Shown: positions 24,380 through 36,592 of the stretch, piece by piece | Numbering within the stretch: position 1 is the stretch's first letter | How the letters are laid out: every line of letters starts with the position of its first letter | Origin: Culex pipiens pallens | Taxonomy: Eukaryota > Arthropoda > Insecta > Diptera > Culicidae | Reading direction: 5' to 3' | Length of the DNA: 64,000 bases | NCBI RefSeq assembly: GCF_016801865.2 | Contig: NC_068938.1 | Coordinates: 87,657,899-87,721,898 of the forward strand | Notes under the pieces: generated by a model | The model's input: only the letters and a program-made list of their open reading frames with translations | What the model was told of the DNA's origin: nothing | The model's database searches: none | Program-made: the position numbers and the translations under genes

Positions 24380-25800
24380 CAGATCTTCAATGTTGTGGAC
24401 TCGTTGGAAAGGTCTTTCGATTACCTAACCAACGATGGGTTGGATGATGGATCCGAACATCGTTTACATACATTTAAGTGAGATCCGGCATCAAAAAAGT
24501 ACATAAATATCACTTAAGTGGTCATAACTCGAGACAGGGTTGCCAGATCTTCAATGTTGTGGACTCATTGGAAAGGTCTCTTGATTACCTAACCAACGAT
24601 TGGTCGGATGATGGATCCGGACATCGTTTACATACATTTAAGTGAGATCCGGCTTTAAAAATGTATATAAATATCACTTAAGTGGTCATAACTCGAGACA
24701 GGGTTGCCAGATCTTCAATATTGTGGACTCGTTGGAAAGGTCTTTCAATTACCTAACCAACGATGTGTCGGATGATGGATTCGGACATCGTTAACATACA
24801 TTTATGTGAGATCCGGCTTCAAAAAAGTACATAAATATCACTTAAGTGGTCATAACTCCAGACAGGGTTGCCAGATCTTCAATGTTGTGGACTCATTGGA
24901 AAGGTCTCTTGATTACCTAACCAACGATGTGTCGGATGATGGATCCGAACATCGTTTACATACATTTAAGTGAGATCCGGCATCAAAAAAGTACATAAAT
25001 ATCACTTAAGTGGTCATAACTCGAGACAGGGTTGCCAGATCTTCAATGTTGTGGACTCATTGGAAAGGTCTCTTGATTACCTAACCAACGATTGGTCGGA
25101 TGATGGATCCGGACATCGTTTACATACATTTAAGTGAGATCCGGCTTCAAAAATGTATATAAATATCACTTAAGTGGTCATAACTCGAGACAGGGTTGCC
25201 AGATCTTCAATATTGTGGACTCGTTGGAAAGGTCTTTCAATTACCTAACCAACGATGTGTCGGATGATGGATTCGGACATCGTTAACATACATTTATGTG
25301 AGATCCGGCTTCAAAAAAGTACATAAATATCACTTAAGTGGTCATAACTCCAGACAGGGTTGCCAGATCTTCAATGTTGTGGACTCGTTGGAAAGGTCTT
25401 TCGATTACCTAATCAACGATGGGTCGGATGATGGGTCCGGACATCGTTTACATACATTAAAGTAAGATCCGGCTTCAAAAAAGTACATAAATATCACTTA
25501 AGTGGTCATAACTCGAGACAGGGTTGCCAGATTTTCAATTATGTGGACTAGTTGGAAAGGTCTCTTGATTACCTAACCAACGATGGGTCGGATGATGGAT
25601 CCGAACATCGTTTACATACATTTAAGTGAGATCCGGCTTCAAAAAAGTACATAAATATCACTTAAGTGGTCATAACTCGAGACAGGGTCGCCAGATCTTC
25701 AATGTTGTGGACTCGTTGGAAAGGTCTTTCGATTACCTAACCAACGATGAGTCGGATGATGGATCCGGACATAGTTTACATGCATATAAATGAGATCCGG
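24380..25800 (-). repeat. 165-bp satellite array (family W, array 3) with higher-order repeat
   Basis: Nine tandem units, reverse-oriented relative to the array at position 1. Units 1-3 and 4-6 correspond one to one. The diagnostic pattern gattcgg plus gttaacat occurs only in units 3 and 6, 492 bp apart, and the variant cttgattacc with attggtcgg only in units 2 and 5. This is a three-unit higher-order repeat, which indicates amplification of a block of about 490 bp. The last units (from about 25368) are not in that register. Confidence 0.95.
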
Positions 25801-26154
25801 ATATATGTGAAAACACATTTTTATACATAACTTTTGAACTACTTATCGAAACTTCAAACAATTCAATAGCGATGTATGGGACCATGAACCAAGTCTAATG
25901 CAACCGGTTTGATCAAAATCGGTTCAGCCAGTGCTGAGAAAACTCAGTGAGAATTTTGGTCACATACATACATACACACACACACATACACACACATAGA
26001 CACACACATACACACACACATACACACACACAGACATTTGTTCAGTTTTCGATTCTGAGTCGATATGTATACATGAAGGTGGGTCTTTGAGCTTTTAATA
26101 AAAAGTTCATGTTTAGAGCAGGATTATAGCCTTACCTCAGTGAGGAAGGCAAAA
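25801..26154 (-). mobile_element. Leader module of satellite carrier W3
   Basis: Read on the minus strand, it starts with ttgccttcctcactgag, continues through aaggctataatcctgctc, acccaccttcatgtat and aaatgtctgtgtgtg, and then enters the satellite. This matches the leader at 34.88-35.13 kb. The terminal ccttcctca is the inverse of the gaggaagg found at the other end in arrays 1 and 2, giving the carrier short inverted ends. Confidence 0.75.
25961..26033 (+). repeat. CA-rich microsatellite in the W leader
   Basis: cacatacatacacacaca-type repeats with cata interruptions. The equivalent position in the other W leaders also carries a GT run, so the microsatellite appears to be part of the element. 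Confidence 0.9.
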
Positions 26155-27845
26155 TTCATGCAAGTAAGAAGAGCGATGCCTTTCTCACTCTTTTAAAAAT
26201 AATCCAAGTATCAGTACAGAAAAGTTCTCCCAAACTCCGAAAATTGTTTTTCTATAGTTTTGGCTAAAATTTAGTAGAAGCCTTCTATTTGACAATAGAA
26301 ATCGTTTTTTAACATTGGTTGTCCATACAATTTTACAGCAGTCCATACAAAAATAGTACCTTAGTCGAAAATCTGTAAAAAAAAAACACTGCGCACTGCT
26401 GACTGGCATGGACTTTCATCCTCTCGCACGGGCAAACGCACTAGCAGGAGTCACTTACAAAGCCCCACCCGCCACTCGATTGAGCTGTTTAATTAATATT
26501 ATGTAAGTTGTCAGAAAGTGGCTGGGGTGGAAAACTATAGCCAAACCGAACCGAACCAAACCACCATCGAATTCCTACAACTGTAATACTAGTCGTCACA
26601 CACACACGCACACACACCAAACATGACAGCTGGCTGACACTCGCCACTACAACACACCAGTCTCACTACATTTAAACATGAGATGGGCCCCTTCCCCAAC
26701 TCTCCGGCTATTCTCTTTGGAGAGGATGACGCGATACAGACGACCGGCGACGTCGTCGTCGTCGTCGTCGCTGGTAATAAGAAATAGCACGTGTCACATG
26801 TGGGTGTAATGTGTGTTCCCCCCTCCCCCTCACCCTTCACCCAATTGCTACAGGGCGTCAGCTGTTTTTTGCTGGTTGATGAAGATATCGGAAACTGGAT
26901 GCGTCACTTCCAAGTGTGTGTGTGTGAGGGGGGTGTGTGAGAGCGCCGGCATGATAAAGAAGCACTTTGTGTTATTATAACAATAGCGTTTTATCAATTT
27001 TCTTCGAGCACATTGTTTTTTGCCTTGTGAAAGGCCAATTTCATAGCCGGTTGGTTACACAAGGGTTTTGTTCTTTCAACAGTCGTTTTTGTTTCTTGGT
27101 GTTGATTTATCATCAATGTTAAACATGACGCAAAATTCAGAAAATCAGTTTTTATGAAAGATACATTATTCGAAAATTTAAGTACGATATCAAATCGGCC
27201 TCCCAATTTGACAGAAAATTACATTGTCCCCTAATTTCCAAATCATCATCGTTCCAAACTGCAAATTATTGAAAAAACTCGTATGTTTTCGAATGTTAAC
27301 AAATGAAAGGAGCAGTACTGCCAAACTGTCACGAGATACTAAACCTATTGAACAAGACAAACCATTTTAAGTTAATTAAATGTATGTTAAATTGAGTAAG
27401 GTACATGTTTGGCATCATAAACCATGTCATCTATTTTATGTTTCGCTACCATTTTGCTCAAACGCGCCGCCGGTTACTTCCCGTAATAACTCGCCCAACA
27501 TTCTTGGAAGATGTTTTCAGTAATTCCCGTAATGGCTTCGCCCTCTCCAACACAACCACGATGAATGTTTTTTCCCGGAATGTTTAAGACCCCACCACGC
27601 CCGTTGCCTTCCTCCGTCACGAGACAATGTTGCTGCCGGTCCTGATGATGGTCGCGGTTTTTCTGTAACATCATCTATCTATCCAACATGATACCGGTTC
27701 CGCTTGTTCGTTCGTCGACTCTTTGTTCATCGGCACAAATAGATCGCTCTCGAAAGGATATTGTTCCCGTGCAAGTCTCTGCTAAATTGTTTGTCGGTTT
27801 AATTTTGTGATTTTTTCCTACCTCAAGAATTCAGGTTTTAGAAGT
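26155..27845. other. Single-copy island, no supported gene
   Basis: The first 220 bases retain a decayed D-like piece (gtccatacaa near 26320-26350). The rest is moderate-GC unique sequence with a cgt triplet run at 26751-26770 and CA/GT runs near 26597 and 26918. Several 60-83-codon frames on both strands lack domains. Confidence 0.45.
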
Positions 27846-29200
27846 GGGTAATTCTCTACCAACTCACACGAAATCGGAAAAAGTTACCCCGACCCTTCTT
27901 TAATTTGCGTGAAACTTTGTCTTTGTAATGGATAATTTTTGTACCTGATCACGAATCTGAGTTCCGTTTTTTGATATCTCGTGACGGAGGGGCGGTACGA
28001 CCCCTTCCATTTTAGAACATGCGAAAAAAGAGGTGTTTTTCAATAATTTGCAGCCTGAAATGGTGATGAGATAGAAATTTGGTGTCAAAGGGACTTTTAT
28101 GTAAAATTAGACGCCCGATTTGATGGCGTACTCAGAATTCCGAAAAAACGTATTTTTCATCGAAAAAAACACAAAAAAAAAGTTTTAAAAACTCTGCCAT
28201 TTTCCGTAACTTAACTGCACAAAATTTTGAAATATGTCATTATAAGAGAAATTAAATGTACTTTTCGAATCTACACTGACCAAAGGATCATTTTTTCATA
28301 TAGAACAAAACTTTCATTTTAAAGTTTCGTGTTTTTTCTAACTTTGCAGGGTTATTTTTTAGAGTGTAATAATGGTCTACAAAGTTGTAGAACAGACAAT
28401 AACAAAAATTATAATGTATAAACATAAGGAGTTTGCTTGTAAACATCACGAGTTATTGCAATTTTACAAAAAAAAAGTTTTGAAAAAGTTGGTCGTCGTC
28501 GATCATGACCATTCATCGTCACCCGCGCAGCCACGGACGACGAAACAAAGAGAAACGCAAAAAGTAACTTTTTCAAAACTTTTATCGTTAAATCGCGATA
28601 ACTACAAGATAACCCCTTATGACTACAAGCAAACCCCTTATGTTTATATATATATTTTTTATTTGTCTGCTCTACAACTTTGTTAAACATTATTACACTC
28701 TAAAAAATAACCCTGCAAAGTTAGAAAAACCACGACATTTTAAAATGAAAAAAAAATGTTCTAAATGAAAAAATTACCCTTTTGGGTCAATGTAGATTCG
28801 AAAAGAACATTAAATTTCCCTAAAAATGAAATGTTCCAAATTTTTTTAACAGTTAAGTAACGGAAAATTGCAGAGATTTCAAAACTTTTAAAGTGTTTTT
28901 GTCGATGAAAAATACGTTTTTTTCGGAATTCTGAGTAAACCATCAAATCGGGCGTCTAATTTTACATAAAAGTCCCTTGGACACTATCTCTTCACCGTTT
29001 CAGGCTGCAAATGATTGAAAAACACCTCTTTTTTCGCATGTTCAAAAATGAAAGGGGTCGTACCACCCCTCCGTCACGAGATATCAAAAAACGGACCTAG
29101 GATTCGTAATCAGGGACAAAAGTTCCCCCTAAGGACAAAGTTTCACGCAAATTGAAGAGGGGTCGGGGCAGCTGCTGTGTGAGTTGGCGGAGAATTACCC
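27846..29200. mobile_element. Palindromic element A2, 1.36 kb
   Basis: Same arms and ends as A1 (gggtaattctct ... agagaattaccc). The central non-palindromic segment (about 28490-28565) is the reverse complement of the A1 centre, so the two copies sit in opposite orientation. The flanks aagt and attt do not match, so no target duplication is claimed. The arms carry more differences than those of J or D2. Confidence 0.88.
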
Positions 29201-29538
29201 ATTTAAAACATTTAAGTTATTTTGTCCCTTTCTGAATTGATACTGGAATCGTTGAAAATAAGAAAATCTTTCACTTCATTTGCGTACTCTAATAAAGTTC
29301 TAAATTTTATGTTTACATCCTGCAGGTAACAATATATGCGACGTCATTCAACTTTGCGCAACTTTTGTAAAGATGACCTTGTTCGTTAGATTACAAATTT
29401 TAAAACAAAATAATTCAAAGTGTAGGACAGTGTGACACTTTTAGAAGCTAGATTGAAAATTTTAACATTTTTAATTTTTTGACAACTTTTAAAAAGAAAA
29501 ATTATAAAATTTGAACATTATTTCAATTTGGAAAGTGC
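29201..29538. other. AT-rich spacer, nothing recognised
   Basis: Short spacer between A2 and the hAT-type element. No feature seen. Confidence 0.4.
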
Positions 29539-29546
29539 ATTTCAAT

Positions 29547-31082
29547 CAGGGTGGCCACCAGATTTCGATTTTCAATTTCCCGGTTTTTTCCCGGTTTTCT
29601 CCCGAGACCAGAAGGAATTTTCCGGAATGTTTTTTTAAACCAAATTACAATGTTTTTTTTAGGCTAACGTTAACATCATCATACTTTTTGAACGCATACA
29701 TTTGGTTCAAAGTTTGAATTCCTCAAGAAAGCTTTCAAATCTTGCGTAAAAAGTAAGTAAACGAAGCCGTTTTTATCTGTTTTCAATCAAACCTCTAATT
29801 TTCAAATTATTGGGGTTTTTCATCAAAAGTCGTTTTTATTTTGTTAAATAAGATAAATTAGTAATAGAATTTATTAATTTTGTAAAATAGATTTACAAAA
29901 ATACATTGTTATCAACATTGATGTAAATGCTCGTTAATTTTCTTTGAAAAAAGGTTTTGTGAATTCAAAAAGAACAATTCTTTTAAGAATTATCACTTTC
30001 TGTGATTTTTTTTTTGCTAACATTATGTGAGTACTTTCTTTTTAACCAAAAACGTCTTTTTGCATCATTAGTCCAAACAAAAATGTATACACTTTGGCAG
30101 TAGCAGTGCCATACAAATGTAAAAAAAAAATCGATACCTTGAAACTTTCTTTTAAGAATAATTTTAATAAAAAATACTTTCAAAACAACCCAAAACACAT
30201 AATGGTAAAAACAATTAAAAAATTATCGTGCTGTGATTTTTTTAACAACACATAAGGCGGGTACAAATTTTATTTAAAGTTTTTGTTGGCCCAAAAAATC
30301 AGGGGACAAAAAAATATTATTTTTTTTTTCAAAAAACATCAAAATTTTAATGTAAATTAAAGTGCAATCAGCTGAAATCAATTTAAAATGCATTCCCTTG
30401 CGTCTTGAATCATTTTTAAGCATGTTTGGGTTGATTTAATAATCTTTTGAATTTTTGAAAATTTTCGATCTTTAGTTTTTTTTCGTTCATTTTTTTGTTT
30501 TCGTCAAATCTTACATTTTTTGAAGAATAATGATTGCAAAACAACTGAACTAGCGTAAAATGCATTTTTTGCATTTTTTTTGCATTCAAATGTTGTGACT
30601 CTGGCTTGTTCTTTGAATTTTTATATTTTTTTCAGATTTTAACAAACTTTACATACTTTTTTGAAGTTGTAGCTATTTTCAATTAAAAAATAATTCTATT
30701 TTATCTCTAAAAAATCAAATGGTTGAGAAAATTCTTTACAGCATTCTTTTTTGAACATTTTTGATCCATTCTTTTGTTGCTGAGATACAGGCCAAGAAAA
30801 ATATTTTAAAAGAGTGTATTTTGTGTGACAATTTGAAGGAAAAGTCTTGATCTTTGAATTTAGAGAGATATTTACTGAAATGTTGTTTTCGTACCATGAT
30901 ATCCATATTTTCCACTTACAAAAAAAATACTTTAAAGAGGCTTTTGTCAAATTTTAACGAAACTTAAAATATTTTCCCGGTTTGTCGGCCGAATTCTCGA
31001 GTTTTTCCCGGGTTTCTCCCGGTGGATAAAAATCCCGGTTTTTTCCCGGTTTTCCCGGTTTTTTCCCGAGGTGGCCACCCTG
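29547..31082. mobile_element. Non-autonomous hAT-type element, 1.54 kb
   Basis: The ends cagggtggccacc and ggtggccaccctg are perfect inverted repeats, and atttcaat is duplicated at 29539-29546 and 31083-31090. An 8-bp duplication and CAG-type ends are typical of the hAT superfamily. Just inside both ends are repeated ttcccggtttt motifs (three or more per side), likely subterminal transposase-binding repeats. The interior is AT-rich with no transposase. Confidence 0.92.
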
Positions 31083-31090
31083 ATTTCAAT

Positions 31091-32529
31091 ACCTTTCCGA
31101 AACTCTAGAACATTTAAAATTCATAGCAAAATCAATTTATTATGACCACTTGAAAATTACAGTTATTTTCTTGAAAAATGAACCTTTTCACACTCATTTT
31201 AACTTAAATATCGTATATCTAGCAAACTATGGCACCTACAGCTTTGAAATTATGAATTTATATTATTTGAAATGTTTTCAATCAACTAACATCAATGAAA
31301 TAAAAAATTTCTATTTCTAGCCACCATCGATGAGTTAATTTTCGTTCAGACTTAGTTGATTTAACAAAACAAAATTGGCAGAAATTACTAATATTTCAGA
31401 TAAATCAACTCATCTTTTACAAAAAACAACAAAATATTTGATGACGAGACGAAAACTACCCCATCGATTGTTGGGTTTGGCTTATAGAGTGGAGAGTTCG
31501 AGTTGGAGTTGGCAAATCTGAGAAGCCACAGCTCCGTGTAAAAAAATAACAAACTACAATTGTTTATATTGAATCATAGTAAGTGATTTCTTTATGACAA
31601 AGAATGCCAAATATTTCTCATGCAAATTCTATTAAAAATTTTGACATCTGCTATTAAAATTCATAACAAATATTCTGTTTTATTTAAATTTTATGTCTCC
31701 ATTGAAGTTTAAAAAAATCTCATCTAAAACATTTTTGTGTCACTTAACAACGTTGACAATTAAATTTTTTTGAATTTTATTTTGATACATAATTTTTGAC
31801 ACTCTGGTTTTAAAAAGCAAATTAAAGGGAGATGAACCACATAAAATAATAAAATTTCAATTTCGATGTTTATGTTCAAATAAATTATTTGATGGTTTTA
31901 TTTACTAGTTACCAGACATATTTAAAATAAACTGTCAAACTGAATAAACTTTATTTGTTAAATCGCGATAACTCGTGATGGTTACAAGCAAACCTGCTGC
32001 AATTGTCTGTTCTACAGATTTGTGGAGCATTAACCCTCTACTGCCCAAATTTTTTTGTAGATTTTTTTATTTTTCCCGTTTTCAGGAGGTCATTTTTAGC
32101 AACTTTTGTTCTACGAAAAACTTAACTTCTCTTGGTTTATTTTTTCTTGTTTTATTTGTAGTATTTTAATTTGCATTTATCTTGTTTAGTTTATTTTTGT
32201 TTTTGGTAGTTTAATTTACCACCTCCTATCATTTCATTTCGCCTATCTTATTTATTCATGTTTTTGTAGTCACTTTTTTAATTTTTTGCTCGTTTTCACA
32301 TTTTCGCTATAAAATGGCACCATTATCATTTAAGTTATAAAAAAGCGTAGAGAGATTATCTGTGACACTAGAAAAATTACTGCATATTTCTTTTTACTTA
32401 AAACATAAGAAATGTTATATAAAATCACTGCCAAAGTTGACCCCTAAAAATGACATTTCTAAAAACATTGGCAAAGTCAAATAAAACAAGTCAAACTTCC
32501 AACCCATAAATTTTCTAAAATTTTAAGAG
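31091..32529. other. AT-rich region with a small element A fragment
   Basis: At 31958-32030 a fragment matches the element A core (atcgcgataactcgtgatg, then tgtctgttctacaga). The phrase ttcaggaggtcatttttagc near 32083 resembles one near 11648. Otherwise nothing recognisable. Confidence 0.45.
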
Positions 32530-33480
32530 TTCTTCTTTCCAATGCTTGTATGTTTTAAGAGAATTTTTCATAATACTCCTCCATGTGGAGCACATCTTTT
32601 GCTGTGCTGTGAGTCAGGCAGCCTCAATTTAAAAGCAAAATCTGTGTACTCTATACTCTGTGTGGACTTGTTACAAACAGCGACGAACGTCAGCAGCTGG
32701 TGCAGCTTTGCTGGCAAAAGTGGTCTACACGAGAATGTTGCGGCGCGGTGATGAACATATTTGAAACTGATACCCGAGACGGTTTCGACGATGAAACCAG
32801 ATCAGAAAATCTAAAATGTTGTACCGGCGATGATGATGATGGCGATGAAGACGCCGGGGTTCTGCTTGTAATGTTGTCAGTGATTTTCACAACAGATATC
32901 AAATAGAACACAAGCAACTCCCACAATAGTCCACAGTCGTGAGCTGATGGGAGTAGTTCATTACGAAACTGTGAATGATTTATGTTGCGAATGTTAGACT
33001 TGAAAGACGCCGGCTCGCAAAATAATCCACCTAAATCCTGTGTTGATGCCACACAGTTCGGGGAAAGCTATTTTGACACCGGTTGGTGGCCCATCAACAG
33101 CAAGAAGACGTGCTGACGCAGCATCTCCCATGCCGGGCCAGGATCTTAGGAGCTTGTTTGAATTTATTATCAGGTATTACAGGGAGAGACCCGGCCGGGA
33201 ACGTAAAACAGCCCAGTTTCTCCAGCCGACAGAAGCCAAATCTACGCGCTATATTGTTTCCACGCTGCGAAAGGCCGTAAGAATAAAACATTCAAATGAC
33301 TGGTCGTATTTTCCACTCTGGTGCGGAACGACCACGTGGCAGGACAGGGCATAGTGGGACACGAGGTGGGATGGTCACGGTGAAGTTTGTTCATTTATCG
33401 ATGAATCTGACGTCTGGAGGTTTTTGCTTGTTTTTATTTGTTCAGAGACGAAATGTTAATTTATGAATTTTCGATTATTC
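32530..33480. other. Single-copy island, no supported gene
   Basis: Moderate-GC sequence with overlapping frames (for example 32690-33052 minus, 120 codons; 33040-33354 plus, 104 codons). None has a recognisable domain or splice support. The gatgatgatgatggcgatga stretch near 32830 gives an acidic run in one frame. Confidence 0.4.
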
Positions 33481-34041
33481 TACCTTTTTTTATGGACAAC
33501 CCCTAAATTTGTGTTCAGGCTTGTATGAATAAACTAAAGATGTAAAATGGCATGTTTGGGCATAAGTACTTGATGGACAAATGTTTAATACAAATTAAAT
33601 AATTAAAATTCAAATCATTTTGTTTGCGAAATTTGCTCAAAAAAAGCCTCTTTTCAGCTTAACTTTTTAGATGACACGGCCAAATATTAATTTTTCACAA
33701 AATTTAAACTTAAAAAATTGAATCTCAGCAACCAGCAGTCTGATCAACAAAATAACAAACAAAATAAAAATTTTAGATTTTTTAAAGCTTTTCATACAAC
33801 TTTTTTAAAAGGTGTGGTTTCATTTCCTGTTGTATTGTTTCTGCGTTTAAATCGATATTACCTTTGAAAATGTTTGAGCATTCATTTTTTTCAATCTTTA
33901 ACCTCTAAATGTTTATCATTTGATTTTTTCAAAATTTGGTAGAAGATATTTTGCATTTTTGTTGCTTAAAATAAAAGTTTTTTCAAAATGTATTTCTGAC
34001 GATTTTTTGTTTTCACAATCTTTAACTTTAGCGCAAAATAA

Positions 34042-34345
34042 AAGCAATCCTGCACCAAAACCGGAAAGGGACCATCCATAATCCACGTGGACACTTAAGG
34101 GGGGGGGGTCTGGCGATTGTCCACGATCCATACAAAAATTTTTTTTTTGTATGGACAATTGTCCACGAGGGGGGGGGGGGGGGTAACAAATTCCCAAAAA
34201 AGTGTCCACGTGGTTTATGGATGGTCCCAAATGGATTTTCTTTGAATTTTTTGATTTGGTTCAAAGTTTGTGGGATCCTTTCCGATGACCATGTGTAATT
34301 CTTCTTCCCATACAAAGTACCATACAATTTTGGCAGCTGTCAATT
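34042..34345. mobile_element. Left-arm fragment of element D split by a MITE
   Basis: The phrase caccaaaaccgg then (after a 161-bp insert) aaatggattttc, tttgatttggttcaaagt and acaattttggcagctgtcaa follows the D2 left arm in order. Only this arm remains. Region 33481-34041 upstream is AT-rich with further faint D phrases. Confidence 0.7.
34068..34228. mobile_element. 161-bp MITE P nested in a D arm
   Basis: The ends gggaccatccataa and ttatggatggtccc are inverted repeats and continue as ccacgtggacac and gtgtccacgtgg. The centre is a tight hairpin, acaaaaa/tttttgt. The D sequence continues across the insert with AAA shared at the junction (ccgg-aaa then aaa-tgg), compatible with a 3-bp duplication. 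Two long G runs are present, asymmetrically, on the same strand. Confidence 0.85.
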
Positions 34346-34880
34346 TTTAAAAATTAAAAAAACAGGTACACAAAATTGCCTTTTTTTTAAATTAACATTA
34401 GTTTATTTTTAATTCATTTAACATTTCAAAATTATAAAACTGTCAATACTACGCTCATTTTTAATGTAAGTCTTGTTTCTATAACTTTATTATTTTTTTA
34501 AAAGATCATAAAAAAAGATCACAAAAGTTTTAATCTTCATAATTCATAATTGGACCATTAGTTGCTACGCTTATCAATGTCGAAGCAAAATTATATAAAT
34601 TATTCAGAAAAAAAACCATTTGAAAATTTCATCATTTTTAGAACATTTGATGTTAGAATTCGAATAAACCAATGCCTCTCAAATCTTCCTATTCAGAAAG
34701 TGCTCATATTAACTTGTCAAAAATCCAATAACTTTAATTAGGAGAAGCCAAAAAAGTGGATACAAAAATTTACCTTAGAGCATACATAGCAGTTACACAC
34801 CAGAAATGAAAACTAAGAAGGAAAACATCTTTAAAAATAAGTTTAGTTTGTCGAGCATTGCAATCCCCTTATCTTGCTTT

Positions 34881-35690
34881 TTGCCTTCCTCACCTTACTG
34901 AGGAAAGGCTATAAAATCACTCGAAAACTGAACTTCTCAATTAGACCTCCTAGACCCACCTTCATGTATACCTATCGACTCAGAATCGAATTCTGAGCAA
35001 ATGTCTGTGTGTGTGTGTGTAGGGATGTGGGTCTGTGCACCAAAAAATATGCACTCGATTATCTCAGCACTGGCTTAACCGATTTGGACCGTTTTGGTCT
35101 CATTCGATTCGTCTTGGGGTCCCATAAGTCCCTATTGAAAATTATGAAGTTTAGTAAAGTACTTCAAAAGTTATGCTTAAAAAACGATTTTGACTAAAGT
35201 CCGGAAGATTGTAAAAAGGGTGGTTTTTGTAAGAAACCCCAGCATGTTTTACATTTTTAGAAAGGTATTTAAAAGACCTTTCCAACGCGACCAATACATT
35301 GAAGATCTGACAAACCTATCAAAAGTTATAAGCAATTAAGTGTTATTTATGCACTTTTTGGAAGCCGGATCTCAGATATCACGATGAAAACGTTGTCCGG
35401 ATCTATCATGCAACCCGTCGTTGAACAGGTAATCAAAAGACCTTTCCAACGCGTTCAAAATATTGAAGATCTGACAACCCTATCCAATGTTATAAGCACT
35501 TAAGTGTAATTTATACACTTTTTGGAGGCTAGTTCTCAGATATTTAGATGAAAACGTATTCCAAATATATCATGCGACCTATCTTTGGATAGGTAATCTA
35601 AAGACCTTCCCACGAGCGGGTCTATTTTGGATAGCATTACCTTTGAATGAGAGGAAGGCACCAACCACCTAAGGGTGGATTAAGTAACGT
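34881..35690 (+). mobile_element. Satellite carrier W2, complete but degenerate
   Basis: It begins ttgccttcctcac, passes through the conserved leader (cctagacccaccttcatgta, the GT run at about 35005, aaaatatgcactcga), then two and a half diverged satellite units (from about 35230), and closes with gaggaaggcaccaacc and gtggattaag. It is the only copy in the window with both ends, and shows the module order leader, array, closing module. There is no coding capacity. Confidence 0.8.
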
Positions 35691-36149
35691 TTTTATTATA
35701 AGTAAGTAAATTTCGCTGTATTCAGGAAATTTCCATTTTTGATGTAAATAAGTCATTTTGTGTTTCGCATCAACCACAATTTTCTCTCGCAATCTTTGTG
35801 AAGTTTAGAGGTTTGTCAATTGTGAACATTCGGATTTTACTGAAAACTGATATTTCTTCAATCAATATGTACAGACGACCTTTAGAAAGAAAAAAAAATC
35901 AACTTTAAATTGTAAAAATATCCAGATGCTGGAATATTATCTATTACTTTTTTTTAAATCCCACAGTGGGAATAAAGATTCGTAAACATTAAAAAATAGT
36001 CCCAAATAGCTCAAGAAACGATCTTGTATTTTCAGATTTTGAAATAAAATCTAAAGGTAGAAATAGTTCCTCAAATTATTAGGCTACCTCAATTCATTGA
36101 AAAAGTATGAATTATTTGTAACTAAATTCATTGAAAAGAGGCAAATTTA
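35691..36149. other. AT-rich spacer, nothing recognised
   Basis: No element ends or coding signal seen. Confidence 0.4.
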
Positions 36150-36420
36150 TTTATTGAAAAAGTTCATCTATCAAAAAATAATAAGTACCGGTACCAAGAC
36201 TCGAACTCGAGACCTTCGTCATATTGAACCGTGCCTATGCCGTATGGGCCACCATGGTTCGATGACTAAGTGGCGGTCATTTGTCCATACAAGCCACTCA
36301 ATAGGATGAACTGTTCCAATGAACGAATGAACTGAACACATGAGAGGACTATACTCTCGCAAAATTGCACTTTTCTCACGTTTTCGTAAGGACTATCCCC
36401 TCGTTCTTTTACTTTGGGTG
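36150..36420 (-). mobile_element. TIR element E2, one end lost
   Basis: The right end actttgggtg is followed by TA. The tRNA-like core (minus strand: gtggcccatacgg and gagttcgagtc) and the ctatactctcgca motif match E1 closely. The left inverted end cacccaga is not found, so the copy is truncated near 36150. Confidence 0.75.
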
Positions 36421-36592
36421 TATTTTCAGGAATGGACCCGGTTTTTAAAAAATATAGAAAAAAACACGATTTTTTCAGTTAAAATTGTTTTTTTTTTGTG
36501 TGGCTTTACCTTGGAAACGGTGGACATTGTCAAAAAAATCGATTACAAATTTGATTTTACATTAAAAACTGAAATAAAAAAAATATACTAAA